From the NCBI GenBank assembly GCA_030753015.1, contig JASMDC010000001.1:165467-229466 (forward strand): 64,000 nt of DNA, written 5' to 3'. The position numbers were made by a program, and so were the translations under genes. Below the pieces are notes generated by a model. That model was not told the DNA's origin. It searched no databases and worked only from the letters and a program-made list of their open reading frames with translations. Position 1 is the first letter of the stretch; each line of letters opens with the position of its first letter. Source of the DNA: Candidatus Undinarchaeales archaeon. Lineage in GTDB: Archaea; SpSt-1190; JASMDC01. Shown here in pieces: positions 33,003 through 42,074 of this stretch.

Positions 33003-33896
33003 TCAGAGCACGCTCACACGAGCGGTGCGCTCGACCTCTTTCCCGGTGTCACCGTTCTGGACCACCACGCGGAGGACGAAGGCACCGGGCTCACGGGGCG
33101 CATCGATCCCGATCCGCCAGGTCCCATCGGCCTGGGCAGTAGCGCACGCGCACATGCCGCAACGTTCGTCGACCGAACATGGCACCCAGCCGGACGGCGC
33201 GCTACCGTCCCACTCGAGGCCGATACCGACACTGAAGGTCGATCCGGACAGGCCACCGGGCGTGGAAACGACGCCCTCCACGACCAGCGGATCGCCGGGA
33301 GCTACGGTGGAGGGGATGTCACTGAGCGAAACCAAGAACGTCTCCCCTCCCGGGGAACCGGCGAAAGTGAACGCCGCGCCTAGAAATAGGACGCTCGCGA
33401 CCACCGCCGTCATACCACCTGTGTTCTCCTCGCGGCCGGCGAGGGCCCATTGCTCGTACACGACGAAACCGAAATTGACCGTCATGATGAGGGCCATGCC
33501 CTGGGCCATCTCACCGGCCGGGGGGAGGACGCCAAGGAAAGCTGCAAGTCCCGATGAGTTGAGGGGTTCAAGTGCCTTAACGATCAGGCGCAGGACCAGC
33601 AGGAGGAGGATGGCCAGGAGCCCGGTCCAGACCTCGGGATTGCCACGATGCTCCTCGCTGGCCTTCTGCACCGCCTCGCTACGGAGAGCGGCCACCAGAG
33701 GGACGTGGACGGCCACCACACCGCCTAGGCCGAGCGCCGGCAGGAGCCAGTACGGTCCCCCGGAGAAGAGGAGGGAGATGTAGAGGATAATGATGAGGAA
33801 GACCGGGAGGACCACGGCGATTGTGGGCAGTACGCGGGCGCTCCCCGTACGTACTACGGACATTCCGATTGCGTCCGTGTAGGGCTCCAGGTCCAT
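33003..33896 (-). CDS. Multi-pass membrane protein with external beta domain
   Basis: 297 residues. Hydrophobic helices lie at about 22-45, 48-70, 90-110, 130-150 and 163-180. The final ~110 residues form a soluble beta domain (SDIPSTVAPGDPLVVEGVVS..., then GIGLEWDG) with a Cys cluster (CSVDERCGMCACA), probably outside the cell and Ig-like. An AATAAATAG TATA-like box near 33921-33929 lies about 31 nt before ATG 33896. No known family. Confidence 0.65.
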   Translation of the reverse strand: MDLEPYTDAIGMSVVRTGSARVLPTIAVVLPVFLIIILYISLLFSGGPYWLLPALGLGGVVAVHVPLVAALRSEAVQKASEEHRGNPEVWTGLLAILLLLVLRLIVKALEPLNSSGLAAFLGVLPPAGEMAQGMALIMTVNFGFVVYEQWALAGREENTGGMTAVVASVLFLGAAFTFAGSPGGETFLVSLSDIPSTVAPGDPLVVEGVVSTPGGLSGSTFSVGIGLEWDGSAPSGWVPCSVDERCGMCACATAQADGTWRIGIDAPREPGAFVLRVVVQNGDTGKEVERTARVSVL

Positions 33897-33991
33897 ACCG
33901 CACCCTCGGAGGACCGCGAACTATTTATTGTCATCCCCCCGGACGGGCCCGGTCGGCCCGCCCGGGGAGAAACCCCTTCATGTCCCCTTTC

Positions 33992-36900
33992 TTACACTGC
34001 TGCAGCTATGCAGGAGCAAGTGCTGCCGGGCGGATCGCACACGCCCTCGGATCGGAACGTGCACGTCGGCTGGTCCACCAGGATCTCGCAGGTGGGTAGA
34101 CAACCTGTGCACTCCACACGCAGCACACAGGTACCCAGTGCATAGGTGATGGTGTAGTCCTTGGGACCCTCGCCCTGGACGGTGGATAGGTCCTGGACGT
34201 CTAGGACAGCGTACGGGTAGGTGATCCGCGACAGCTGCCGCTTGAACCAGTCCACGTCGTCCGCGACCGCGTGCACCAGGATATTGTACGAGTGCCCCTC
34301 CTCGGCAAGGAAGGCGTCGGTCGTGATGGTGTACTTGCCATCCTTTGCCAGCGCTTTGTCCTTGAGATCGGCCGTAGCGGCCGTAATAGCGGTCCCCGAC
34401 TCGTCCTGCACGGTCACCTTCACGGTCCCATCGAACGCTACGCCCACTGCATTGCGCACCGTGACCTGGGCCCTGACATCCCGTTTCTGGTATAGACCTG
34501 TCGCCGGGATGTGCTCGCCGTCCGCGTCGATGAAGTTCGCGCCGGCCACCTTGAGCTCTGGGTTCTCGATCTTCAGGTAGGCGTCGGGGTACTCCATCAG
34601 GACATTGATATAGTCCTCGGGGCAGGTGTCGCAGATCACCGGCGTGGAGAGGACGGACTTGGCCACGAGCTGGTCGTTCTTGTCGAAGGCCTCGAATCCG
34701 ATGCGAAGGATGTTGCCGAAGTAGGCGAACTCCTTGGGCACCGTGAACGTGTTGGTCTTGACGATGACGGGGTCGGTGATCTTGGCCGCGTACGTATGCG
34801 ATACCCGTGTACCCTCTATCTCCCTGTTGTTGGTGTCCGTCAGATAGACATCCGCCTTCAGCGGGAAGTATTCGGACACGAGCTTCACGTGACCGGTCAC
34901 TTCCTGGAACGGGTAGGCCGTGATGATGCGCTCCTCATTGAAGAACGCGTCCGTTGGCGCGATAACGCCCATCTTGAGCACGCTCACTCCCGTCTTCGAC
35001 TCGTAGGCGCCGACGACACCGGAACCATCCCGTAGGTTCAGTACGAGCCAGACCTCGTTACCGATCCATGATGCATCCACGTCGAAGGGTTCGCTCTCCA
35101 GTGTGATCGTGGCTGCCGGAATGAGGTTGATCTCGTTGTTCCCTTGGACCGTTCCGAGGGTGTTGTACTCGATGTAGTCGCTCCAATCGCACCCCGTCTC
35201 GGGGCACGGTGGAAGGACAATCACCCCGAACGATACCTGTCCACTGAAGTACAGAGCGCCCGCGTTGGTGATGTCGGCCTTCACGGTCGCTATGTCACCA
35301 CCATAGACCGTGGTCTGGGCGACGTCGTCCTTGTAGAGCCCCAGTCCCGATACGGTGAAGCTCGGCAGCATCCCCTTCTTGGCCTGTGCGCACTTGATGT
35401 TCTCGGCGATGGAGTACGTACTGGGACTGCGCTGGAAGCATCCGATGATCTGTCGGTACACTTTATCATTGGCACCGCAGTCTCCCAGGCCGGGTATCTC
35501 CCCGTTCATGCACTTGAGCAGTGTGGTCGAGTCCTGTGTGATGGGTGCCTCGATACAGCCCTTCTCACAATCGACGTTCGCTTCCTTACACGCAGCTTCA
35601 CATGCCTTCTCGTTCGAGGGGTATAGGTCCTGACAGGCCTTCTGGCATGTCGCGTACTCGTCCTGATAGTAGCACTTCTTCGTGAGCGGCTTCTCCTCCA
35701 GACCCTGGTAACAGCAGTAATTGTTCAGGTCAGAGTACTTGGTCCTGCATTTGTCGAAGTGCACCTTCCCGTCCTTGAACACTGCGGCACTGGAACATTC
35801 GGTCGTGGAGGTGTCCTCGAACGGGTTCGGGAGGTCGAGTGTGTCAGGCTCGATACCGAAGAGGCTGTTGCAGCACGCCATCATCTTGGACTTCACGTCC
35901 GGGGATATCTCTGGCGCATCGCACTTCTGGCTCGTGCCCTTCCACTCGAAGCCGATGTTGCAGACGCAGTAGCCGAGCTCGGAATGGCACCGGCCATTGA
36001 TGGCGCCGATGTTGCACGTCTCGCGGCAGAACGCGGCGCAGAAGTTGGCCGAGCTGGGATCCTCCTCCGGAGGGATCTCTTCGGGGGTGACGCAGTAGTG
36101 GAGCGAGGTATCGCAAACCTCGTTCTGGAGACAGTCGCTGTTCGACGAGCAGCACTCGGCACGGTTCGTGCAACAGATACCGCTCTTACAGTTACCACTG
36201 ATGCAGTGGTTGGGATAGGTGCACGACTCACCGTTGTCCTTGGAATTGGGCTGGACGTAGTTCGGGTCTTCTATACAGTAGTTATCCCCTCCGCACATCT
36301 GTCCCGAGGACGTGGAACACTGGTCCGGGCCCGTGCAGCACTGCTCATGGCGCTTGCAGCAGATATTGCTGCGGCAGTTCGCGCTCTTGCACTCGTCGTC
36401 ATAGTCGCAGTCGCCACCATCGTCCTCTTTCGGATCGGACGGACAGGCGGTGCCTCCCGCCGTCTTCAGACAGTAGGAGGTGTTCGGGTCGCACTTGGCG
36501 TCAGAGCCGAAGCTCAAGCAGTGGCTGTCGACGAAACAGCAGTATCTACTGTTTGCGCAGCAGATGTCGTTGATACAGTTCCCCGAGGGGCAGTCGCTGT
36601 TCCTGTTGCATCCCTGGCCGATACCCGTGGTGTCATCGGTGTCCGTGTTACTATCGGTATCAGTATCCGTGTCGGTGTCAGTATCGGCATCCGTGTCGGT
36701 GTCAGTATCGGTATCATCGTCCGTTTCAGGGGTGATTGTCTGACCCCCCGTCGTCGTATAGGACATGCACGACTGGTGGATCTCGTAGAGGAGCGTGTCG
36801 TCCTGAATGGGCGTGGTCGCCGAGTCGACAGCGTTGAGCTTGCTCAGTGCGCTGTCGTGCTTCGTACCCCAGTCATCGAACTGCTGGTCCTTGATGGTCT

Positions 36901-39900
36901 TCTCCTCAGTGTCGCCCATCTCGCAGCGGCCGATGGGCTTGTCGCTGGTGATCGTCCCATCGATGATGCACCGAGAATCCCGGGCAAAGGACATCGGACC
37001 TGAGCCCTCGGGCTGGCTCGTGAGATACTGCAGCACCTTCTGATAGAACGGATCGATGAGCGCCTCGCGCTCTTCAGGCAGATGATACTTCGGCTGGTAA
37101 GCGCAGTCACCCGAGTAGCCGAGCTCCCGGTACCGGACGACGATATCGGGGCATTCGTCCTTGAACTTCCAGTCAGCGGTCCCTGCCCCGATCGACTCGA
37201 TGCCCTGGTACTGTGTCACTGTACCTTGCTCGTTCTCGTCGGCAGTGTCCGTGATGATCCTGTCGACCATGGCGACCGAGTTCTTGAGGTTCTTGCGGAA
37301 GGTGTCGGTGGAGCCCTTGTCCGCGATCTCAGCGAGCTTTGTGTTCAATTGAATGAGGACGCTAGTGACTTTAACGTCGTCAATATTGGTAGATCCCTCG
37401 TACTCATCGATGAGGTCGCTGGTAACCTCGATGCCTGTCACGAGCTCATCGATAAAGGTCTTGAGCGTTGTGACGACGTTCTGGACCGTGTCCCGGGTGC
37501 GGCACGGGCCAGCTTTGATCTCGTCGTACAGATCCTCGGCGCCGTCCACCGTGCACAGGTCCTTGAGGTCGGACACCTGCTGCTGACACTCCACGAGCTT
37601 TGCGGGGACGATTGCCATGTTCGTGCGGTACTCGACCTCGAGGACGCCTGCCGAGATGTCGGTCTCGTCGTTGGTACAGATGACCTTGCCCTCCGAGTCC
37701 GTCCTCTCGCACTCATCGGAACATCCGTTCTTCTCCTCGCAGTTCGATGTCGCGGCGCTGAATCCGAGGTCGGAACCTGCGGCTGGATCGTTCGCCGAGC
37801 AGATGTAGAGCTGGTTTGAATCGCACGAGGTGCTGCAGCAGTCCTTGTCACTCCCAGCGTAGCCGTTGTCGTCGGTCTTCGGGTTCATTTCGTCGGCCTT
37901 GCACTCGATGCTATTGAGGCCGCCGTCATGCACGTCCACTCCAGCAACACATGGCAGAGGGATGCAAACGGGGCAGTTCAATGCTTTCTGGAAGTCATCG
38001 GTGCGAGCGGTAAGGTCCGAGGCAAGCGCCGGGCACTTGGTGTTCGTCTCCGTCAGGCAGATCGCCTGGACACCCCGGTGACAGAGTCCGGGGACGAACG
38101 CATCGCTGGCCACGAAGTCCTCTGTGATATAGGTCTCCAGGCCGAGGTCCGCATCGCAAGCACAGAACTTACCGGGACTGCAGACAGAGGGGACGGTTGT
38201 GGACGAACCACTGGAAGGATTGGAGGTCACCCAAGCGAATGAGTCACGCTTGAACTCGCAGCTAGTTGTAGCGATGTTCGATTGACTGCCACCCGGAGCC
38301 AGGTCGATGTGAACGGCCGTGCTAGTGCTCTTGTTCACGTATCCCTTGACATCGTTCGTGTTCTTGATCTTATAGAACACGATATTCTGATAGCCCTTGT
38401 TCTTCAATGCCGTCTTGCAGTGGAAGTCGTTGTCCTCGGAGTCCTTGTCGGGTAGATCATCCAAGTCGATGGGGGTGCCGAAGATGAACTCGATCTCCAC
38501 ATCATCGATCTTCACATTCACACCTGTGGGGATCTGCTGTTGCCCCGTGCCTGTTGAGGCGGTGTAGCCGGTGCCCAGGAAGTCGGTAAGTGCCGTATTG
38601 CACGAGTCGCACTGCTTTTCCAGAGCGTCCAGCATCGTGATGAGGTTGGCGTGCAGGTCGGTATAGAACTCATGGGCGCCCACTTGGAATTTCTTCACCT
38701 CTTTGAGGTAATCTGCGAAGTTGTTCTTGGCAGGTATCTCTCCGTCCTCGCACTTGACATTTCCGAGATGGTTGGCGATGTCTTTCTGCTCAGCGTCACC
38801 ATCGTATTCAGTGATATCGATGTGGTCTATGTCCTCACCGATAAGCTCTTCGTCCCTAGAGCAGGCGCCGATGTTCAGGACCGAGCTCTTGACCTTGAAG
38901 ATCCTGAGGTTGTCCGCATCTCCCGGATCGATACTGATGAGTTCATCACCGAGGAAGTCCTCGAGCTGCGTGATACACGCGGCCCTGCTACAACCGCTCG
39001 TAAGGTCAGGGTCTGGGGAGATGCACACCTCGTACTTCATACCATTGGTCGTGGTACCATCATTGTTCGTGTCGCTGAATCCGCTAACGTACGTGTGCTT
39101 AACCTTACATCCGAGGCATCCTTTCTCCGCAGCCGGCCGGTGTTCCAGGAGCCTGAGGTAGGCGATCGTCATGGCGTAGGGAGTGACATCGTACTGATCG
39201 GGATCGGCTTTGACCTCGTCATTCGGGAAGAACAGCCTCTGGACATATCCGGGATCACCGCCCTCCTCCGATTCGCAGAGGGACTTGTACTTGTCGTCAC
39301 AATTATTATCGTTCCATTTCCCTGAGGTGTAGATCTGGCCACAATCCTCGTTACCCCACCAATTGTTCGGTTCGTTGTTTTTCCAGTTAGAATAGAGTCG
39401 CTCCGTATTCGGGGGTCCATCGGACTCGCAGATACCCTCGTGCTTGTCCGTGCACTTCTCATCGTTCCATACTCCGTTCGAGTAGACCTCGACACAGTTC
39501 TCACCCGTGCCGCCGTTCGGTTCGCCCGATTTCCACTTAGCGAATGCGTTAGACACGCCCTCAACCCAGGTCCAACCACCTTCAGAACCTTCGTCAGTCA
39601 AGCCGATCCATTTGTCTCCCGAGAACTGGGCCTTGATGTAATTGTTCTCCCCGTCATCATTGATGGTCGTTAAATAACCACCCCACCCGACGCATTTTGC
39701 CTTGGCTTCTGCCCATGTGAGTTTTTCAGTGGGTTTGTAGCAGTGACCATTGTAGAAGTAGCCGTCGCTACAGACATCGGATAAGTCACTAAAGGACGGA
39801 TCTGTCGTCCATACATAGCGACCCTCCTGAGTACGGTCATTGTAACCGATCCAGAGATTCTCAGCGAACGTCTCCTTGATAAATTCGTTCTCCAATGCAT

Positions 39901-41890
39901 CGTCGATCGTCACGAGGTGTGCGTTCCACGACTCGCACTTCGATTTCGCAGCAGGCCATTCCAGCTTATCGGTCATCTTGTAGCAGTGCCCGCCGAACGT
40001 GCGTGCACCATCGCATATACCGGCCTCCGGCGCCTCGCCCCCTGACGTTTCGGTCAGGCTCATGACCAGAGTGACCTGGCAATCGTTGCTGCTCTTCTTG
40101 GCAGCCGTAACATGGAGCTCGGCTTTCTCGTCCGGATCGACCTTATAGGAGAGGCTCTGGCTCTCAACACTCCCACATGTCACACCCGATCCGCCTTGAT
40201 AGCATTCTATCTTGCGCTCACCGGAGCTGTCCCTACAGTCGTCAGCGTACCTGGCTGTAAGGTACACCTCAGGGAGGTCCTGGTCGCCCTGACAAGTGCC
40301 CGTGATGTCGAGTTCACAGAACTCTGAAGAGAACATCACTCCGGTCTCGGTCTCTAGCTTGGTGGAGCACTCCTCCCGGGTCATGGTTTGGAAATCAGCA
40401 TTGTCGCCATCCTTGATCACACAGCATGCCATGCTCTCGTCGCGAGGACCGCAAAGCGAGGGATCTGTAGCCCGTTCCGGCAGGGGGCACGTGATGCCCT
40501 GGTCGGGATCGATGTCCAACCATGCATATATGTCACCGTGGGCCCTGCAGCAGACCTTACCCTTGAGCGTGTAGGTAGAGGCGTCCTTGATCACATTGCA
40601 TCCTGAGGCCTCTTTCCACGTGGTGCACGACACACTATCACTTGATTGGGTCTCGCAGCAGTCCATTCTCGATGCGGCCTCGGTGTATCCATCAGACGCA
40701 CATGAGGTAGGCATCCAGTCATAAACAGGTGCATCCGCGGTCCCTTTATTGCAGCAAAATAGACAGTCGGGCTTCACGGGCCGGGGTAGGGCGCACGTCC
40801 CGTCATCACCGTCGTTGTATGGCGCGTCTGTACAGAGGTTCGGATCGACGGTGTGGCCAGGGCCGTATTTGTTAGTTGTATCACCAGTGCATTTGCCCTC
40901 GTTCTGGACCCAGCGATAGGGATAGTTTTCATTCCCGGGGATGTGACAGCAAGAGCATGAACGGAACTGACACAAGCAACCGAACGTGATCGGGCCATTG
41001 ACATCCTCCTTCCGCTGGAAGTTCATGATTAGAGGCGTGAATAATGTGTCCGCCTTGTCCGGATAGACCTGCTTGCACAGTTCCGTACAACTATCTATCT
41101 CCTTGGCGCTGACCGTCGTGACGTCATCCTTCGAGGTATCCATATCGATGCCGCCGGCAGGTTCCCAGACACGCGGATCGTAGCAGCCCTGAAGACCTCT
41201 GAAATAAGGCGGATCGGGATCCCCGTAATCGAAGGCCGCGAGACGTCCCTTCTTGCAATAGTCGGGGCAGTGGTCACGGGCATATTGGAGGGCTTCTTCC
41301 TTAGCAATTTCCCTCTCAGCAGAGTTGCCCGACGTGTAGGTGAAGGCCTTGCCGATGAAGACCTTGTCGGTGCACCTGCTATTGTACGCCTCGATGTTCT
41401 GAGGGGGAGTAGGGGATTCAGAGGTAGTCTCCTCCTCTTCAGCGGCTTCCTCTGGTTTCGCGATATTGAAGGAATAGGTCTTGAGATTGCTCAAGGACGA
41501 GTCGGGAGCGTTCCCCTCACGGTCGCCGAATAGCTTCAGCTTCCCTGACTTTCCGTCATAGGTAGCATAGGGTATCCTCACGGTTGCCCACCCGATGGTA
41601 GAGCTCCAGCAATAGTCTGCTTCCGGAGTCTCAGTGGATGTTAACTTTGACTTGTCGCATAAGAAATCTGCTATATGAACGTCATCGACCTTGACGAAGA
41701 TACCAATCGTCGATGATGTTTCGGTATGATAGCAGAAGATCCTCAGATGTGTATCTTCTAAAGTTTCTTCACAAATGAACGCACCCCTGTCGTCCTCGTC
41801 GGTGCTTGTCGCCGTCGCGAGGAGCGCGCAGAGCACAAATGCCGTGAACAGCGCGTAGGTATATCTTGTTCGATTGGTACTGAATCCCAT
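33992..41890 (-). CDS. Giant Cys-rich secreted protein with nested C-type lectin domains
   Basis: 2632 residues from ATG 41890, chosen because TTTAAA (41925-41930) and a GGGG site about 8 nt upstream fit it; the frame extends further to 42016. A signal peptide (TYALFTAFVLCALLATATS) is followed by a Cys-rich region. Lectin modules lie at about 623-875 with one C-type lectin domain inserted into another. A lysine/aspartate-rich helical part follows, then an (Asp-Thr)n tract at about 1723-1755, and at least three copies of a Cys-rich NxDCxSGNCxxxICC module (about 1757-1943). An EGF-like piece and C-terminal beta-rich (Ig-like) repeats end the protein. Dozens of Cys imply disulfide stabilisation outside the cell. 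Probably an adhesin or cell-surface recognition protein; ligand unknown. Confidence 0.75.
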   Translation of the reverse strand: MGFSTNRTRYTYALFTAFVLCALLATATSTDEDDRGAFICEETLEDTHLRIFCYHTETSSTIGIFVKVDDVHIADFLCDKSKLTSTETPEADYCWSSTIGWATVRIPYATYDGKSGKLKLFGDREGNAPDSSLSNLKTYSFNIAKPEEAAEEEETTSESPTPPQNIEAYNSRCTDKVFIGKAFTYTSGNSAEREIAKEEALQYARDHCPDYCKKGRLAAFDYGDPDPPYFRGLQGCYDPRVWEPAGGIDMDTSKDDVTTVSAKEIDSCTELCKQVYPDKADTLFTPLIMNFQRKEDVNGPITFGCLCQFRSCSCCHIPGNENYPYRWVQNEGKCTGDTTNKYGPGHTVDPNLCTDAPYNDGDDGTCALPRPVKPDCLFCCNKGTADAPVYDWMPTSCASDGYTEAASRMDCCETQSSDSVSCTTWKEASGCNVIKDASTYTLKGKVCCRAHGDIYAWLDIDPDQGITCPLPERATDPSLCGPRDESMACCVIKDGDNADFQTMTREECSTKLETETGVMFSSEFCELDITGTCQGDQDLPEVYLTARYADDCRDSSGERKIECYQGGSGVTCGSVESQSLSYKVDPDEKAELHVTAAKKSSNDCQVTLVMSLTETSGGEAPEAGICDGARTFGGHCYKMTDKLEWPAAKSKCESWNAHLVTIDDALENEFIKETFAENLWIGYNDRTQEGRYVWTTDPSFSDLSDVCSDGYFYNGHCYKPTEKLTWAEAKAKCVGWGGYLTTINDDGENNYIKAQFSGDKWIGLTDEGSEGGWTWVEGVSNAFAKWKSGEPNGGTGENCVEVYSNGVWNDEKCTDKHEGICESDGPPNTERLYSNWKNNEPNNWWGNEDCGQIYTSGKWNDNNCDDKYKSLCESEEGGDPGYVQRLFFPNDEVKADPDQYDVTPYAMTIAYLRLLEHRPAAEKGCLGCKVKHTYVSGFSDTNNDGTTTNGMKYEVCISPDPDLTSGCSRAACITQLEDFLGDELISIDPGDADNLRIFKVKSSVLNIGACSRDEELIGEDIDHIDITEYDGDAEQKDIANHLGNVKCEDGEIPAKNNFADYLKEVKKFQVGAHEFYTDLHANLITMLDALEKQCDSCNTALTDFLGTGYTASTGTGQQQIPTGVNVKIDDVEIEFIFGTPIDLDDLPDKDSEDNDFHCKTALKNKGYQNIVFYKIKNTNDVKGYVNKSTSTAVHIDLAPGGSQSNIATTSCEFKRDSFAWVTSNPSSGSSTTVPSVCSPGKFCACDADLGLETYITEDFVASDAFVPGLCHRGVQAICLTETNTKCPALASDLTARTDDFQKALNCPVCIPLPCVAGVDVHDGGLNSIECKADEMNPKTDDNGYAGSDKDCCSTSCDSNQLYICSANDPAAGSDLGFSAATSNCEEKNGCSDECERTDSEGKVICTNDETDISAGVLEVEYRTNMAIVPAKLVECQQQVSDLKDLCTVDGAEDLYDEIKAGPCRTRDTVQNVVTTLKTFIDELVTGIEVTSDLIDEYEGSTNIDDVKVTSVLIQLNTKLAEIADKGSTDTFRKNLKNSVAMVDRIITDTADENEQGTVTQYQGIESIGAGTADWKFKDECPDIVVRYRELGYSGDCAYQPKYHLPEEREALIDPFYQKVLQYLTSQPEGSGPMSFARDSRCIIDGTITSDKPIGRCEMGDTEEKTIKDQQFDDWGTKHDSALSKLNAVDSATTPIQDDTLLYEIHQSCMSYTTTGGQTITPETDDDTDTDTDTDADTDTDTDTDTDSNTDTDDTTGIGQGCNRNSDCPSGNCINDICCANSRYCCFVDSHCLSFGSDAKCDPNTSYCLKTAGGTACPSDPKEDDGGDCDYDDECKSANCRSNICCKRHEQCCTGPDQCSTSSGQMCGGDNYCIEDPNYVQPNSKDNGESCTYPNHCISGNCKSGICCTNRAECCSSNSDCLQNEVCDTSLHYCVTPEEIPPEEDPSSANFCAAFCRETCNIGAINGRCHSELGYCVCNIGFEWKGTSQKCDAPEISPDVKSKMMACCNSLFGIEPDTLDLPNPFEDTSTTECSSAAVFKDGKVHFDKCRTKYSDLNNYCCYQGLEEKPLTKKCYYQDEYATCQKACQDLYPSNEKACEAACKEANVDCEKGCIEAPITQDSTTLLKCMNGEIPGLGDCGANDKVYRQIIGCFQRSPSTYSIAENIKCAQAKKGMLPSFTVSGLGLYKDDVAQTTVYGGDIATVKADITNAGALYFSGQVSFGVIVLPPCPETGCDWSDYIEYNTLGTVQGNNEINLIPAATITLESEPFDVDASWIGNEVWLVLNLRDGSGVVGAYESKTGVSVLKMGVIAPTDAFFNEERIITAYPFQEVTGHVKLVSEYFPLKADVYLTDTNNREIEGTRVSHTYAAKITDPVIVKTNTFTVPKEFAYFGNILRIGFEAFDKNDQLVAKSVLSTPVICDTCPEDYINVLMEYPDAYLKIENPELKVAGANFIDADGEHIPATGLYQKRDVRAQVTVRNAVGVAFDGTVKVTVQDESGTAITAATADLKDKALAKDGKYTITTDAFLAEEGHSYNILVHAVADDVDWFKRQLSRITYPYAVLDVQDLSTVQGEGPKDYTITYALGTCVLRVECTGCLPTCEILVDQPTCTFRSEGVCDPPGSTCSCIAAAV
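36625..36722 (-). repeat. Asp-Thr tandem repeat coding tract
   Basis: GA(T/C)AC(N) hexamers encode a run of Asp-Thr dipeptides within the giant surface protein. It probably forms an acidic, O-glycosylatable spacer that may bind Ca ions. Repeat number could vary between strains. Confidence 0.75.
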
Positions 41891-42074
41891 TGATAAACCC
41901 CAGTAATATACTCCATTACAGCGGTTTAAAACCATTTCTCGCAACGGTTTGGGAGAACGAACCGGGATGGTCCCTCCAGATTGCCTACCTCGTGAAATCG
42001 TCGGAAGTCGTCCCAAGTCGTCCCAATGCGAAGATAAGCTATTTTTTCATCCAATGGGCCAAGAAACGCCAGTT

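Noticed and set aside
35759..37003. 414-codon open frame on the plus strand opposite the giant Cys-rich gene
   Set aside because: It is antisense to strongly patterned Cys-rich coding sequence, has no recognisable motif and no promoter. Long antisense frames are expected in GC-rich DNA.
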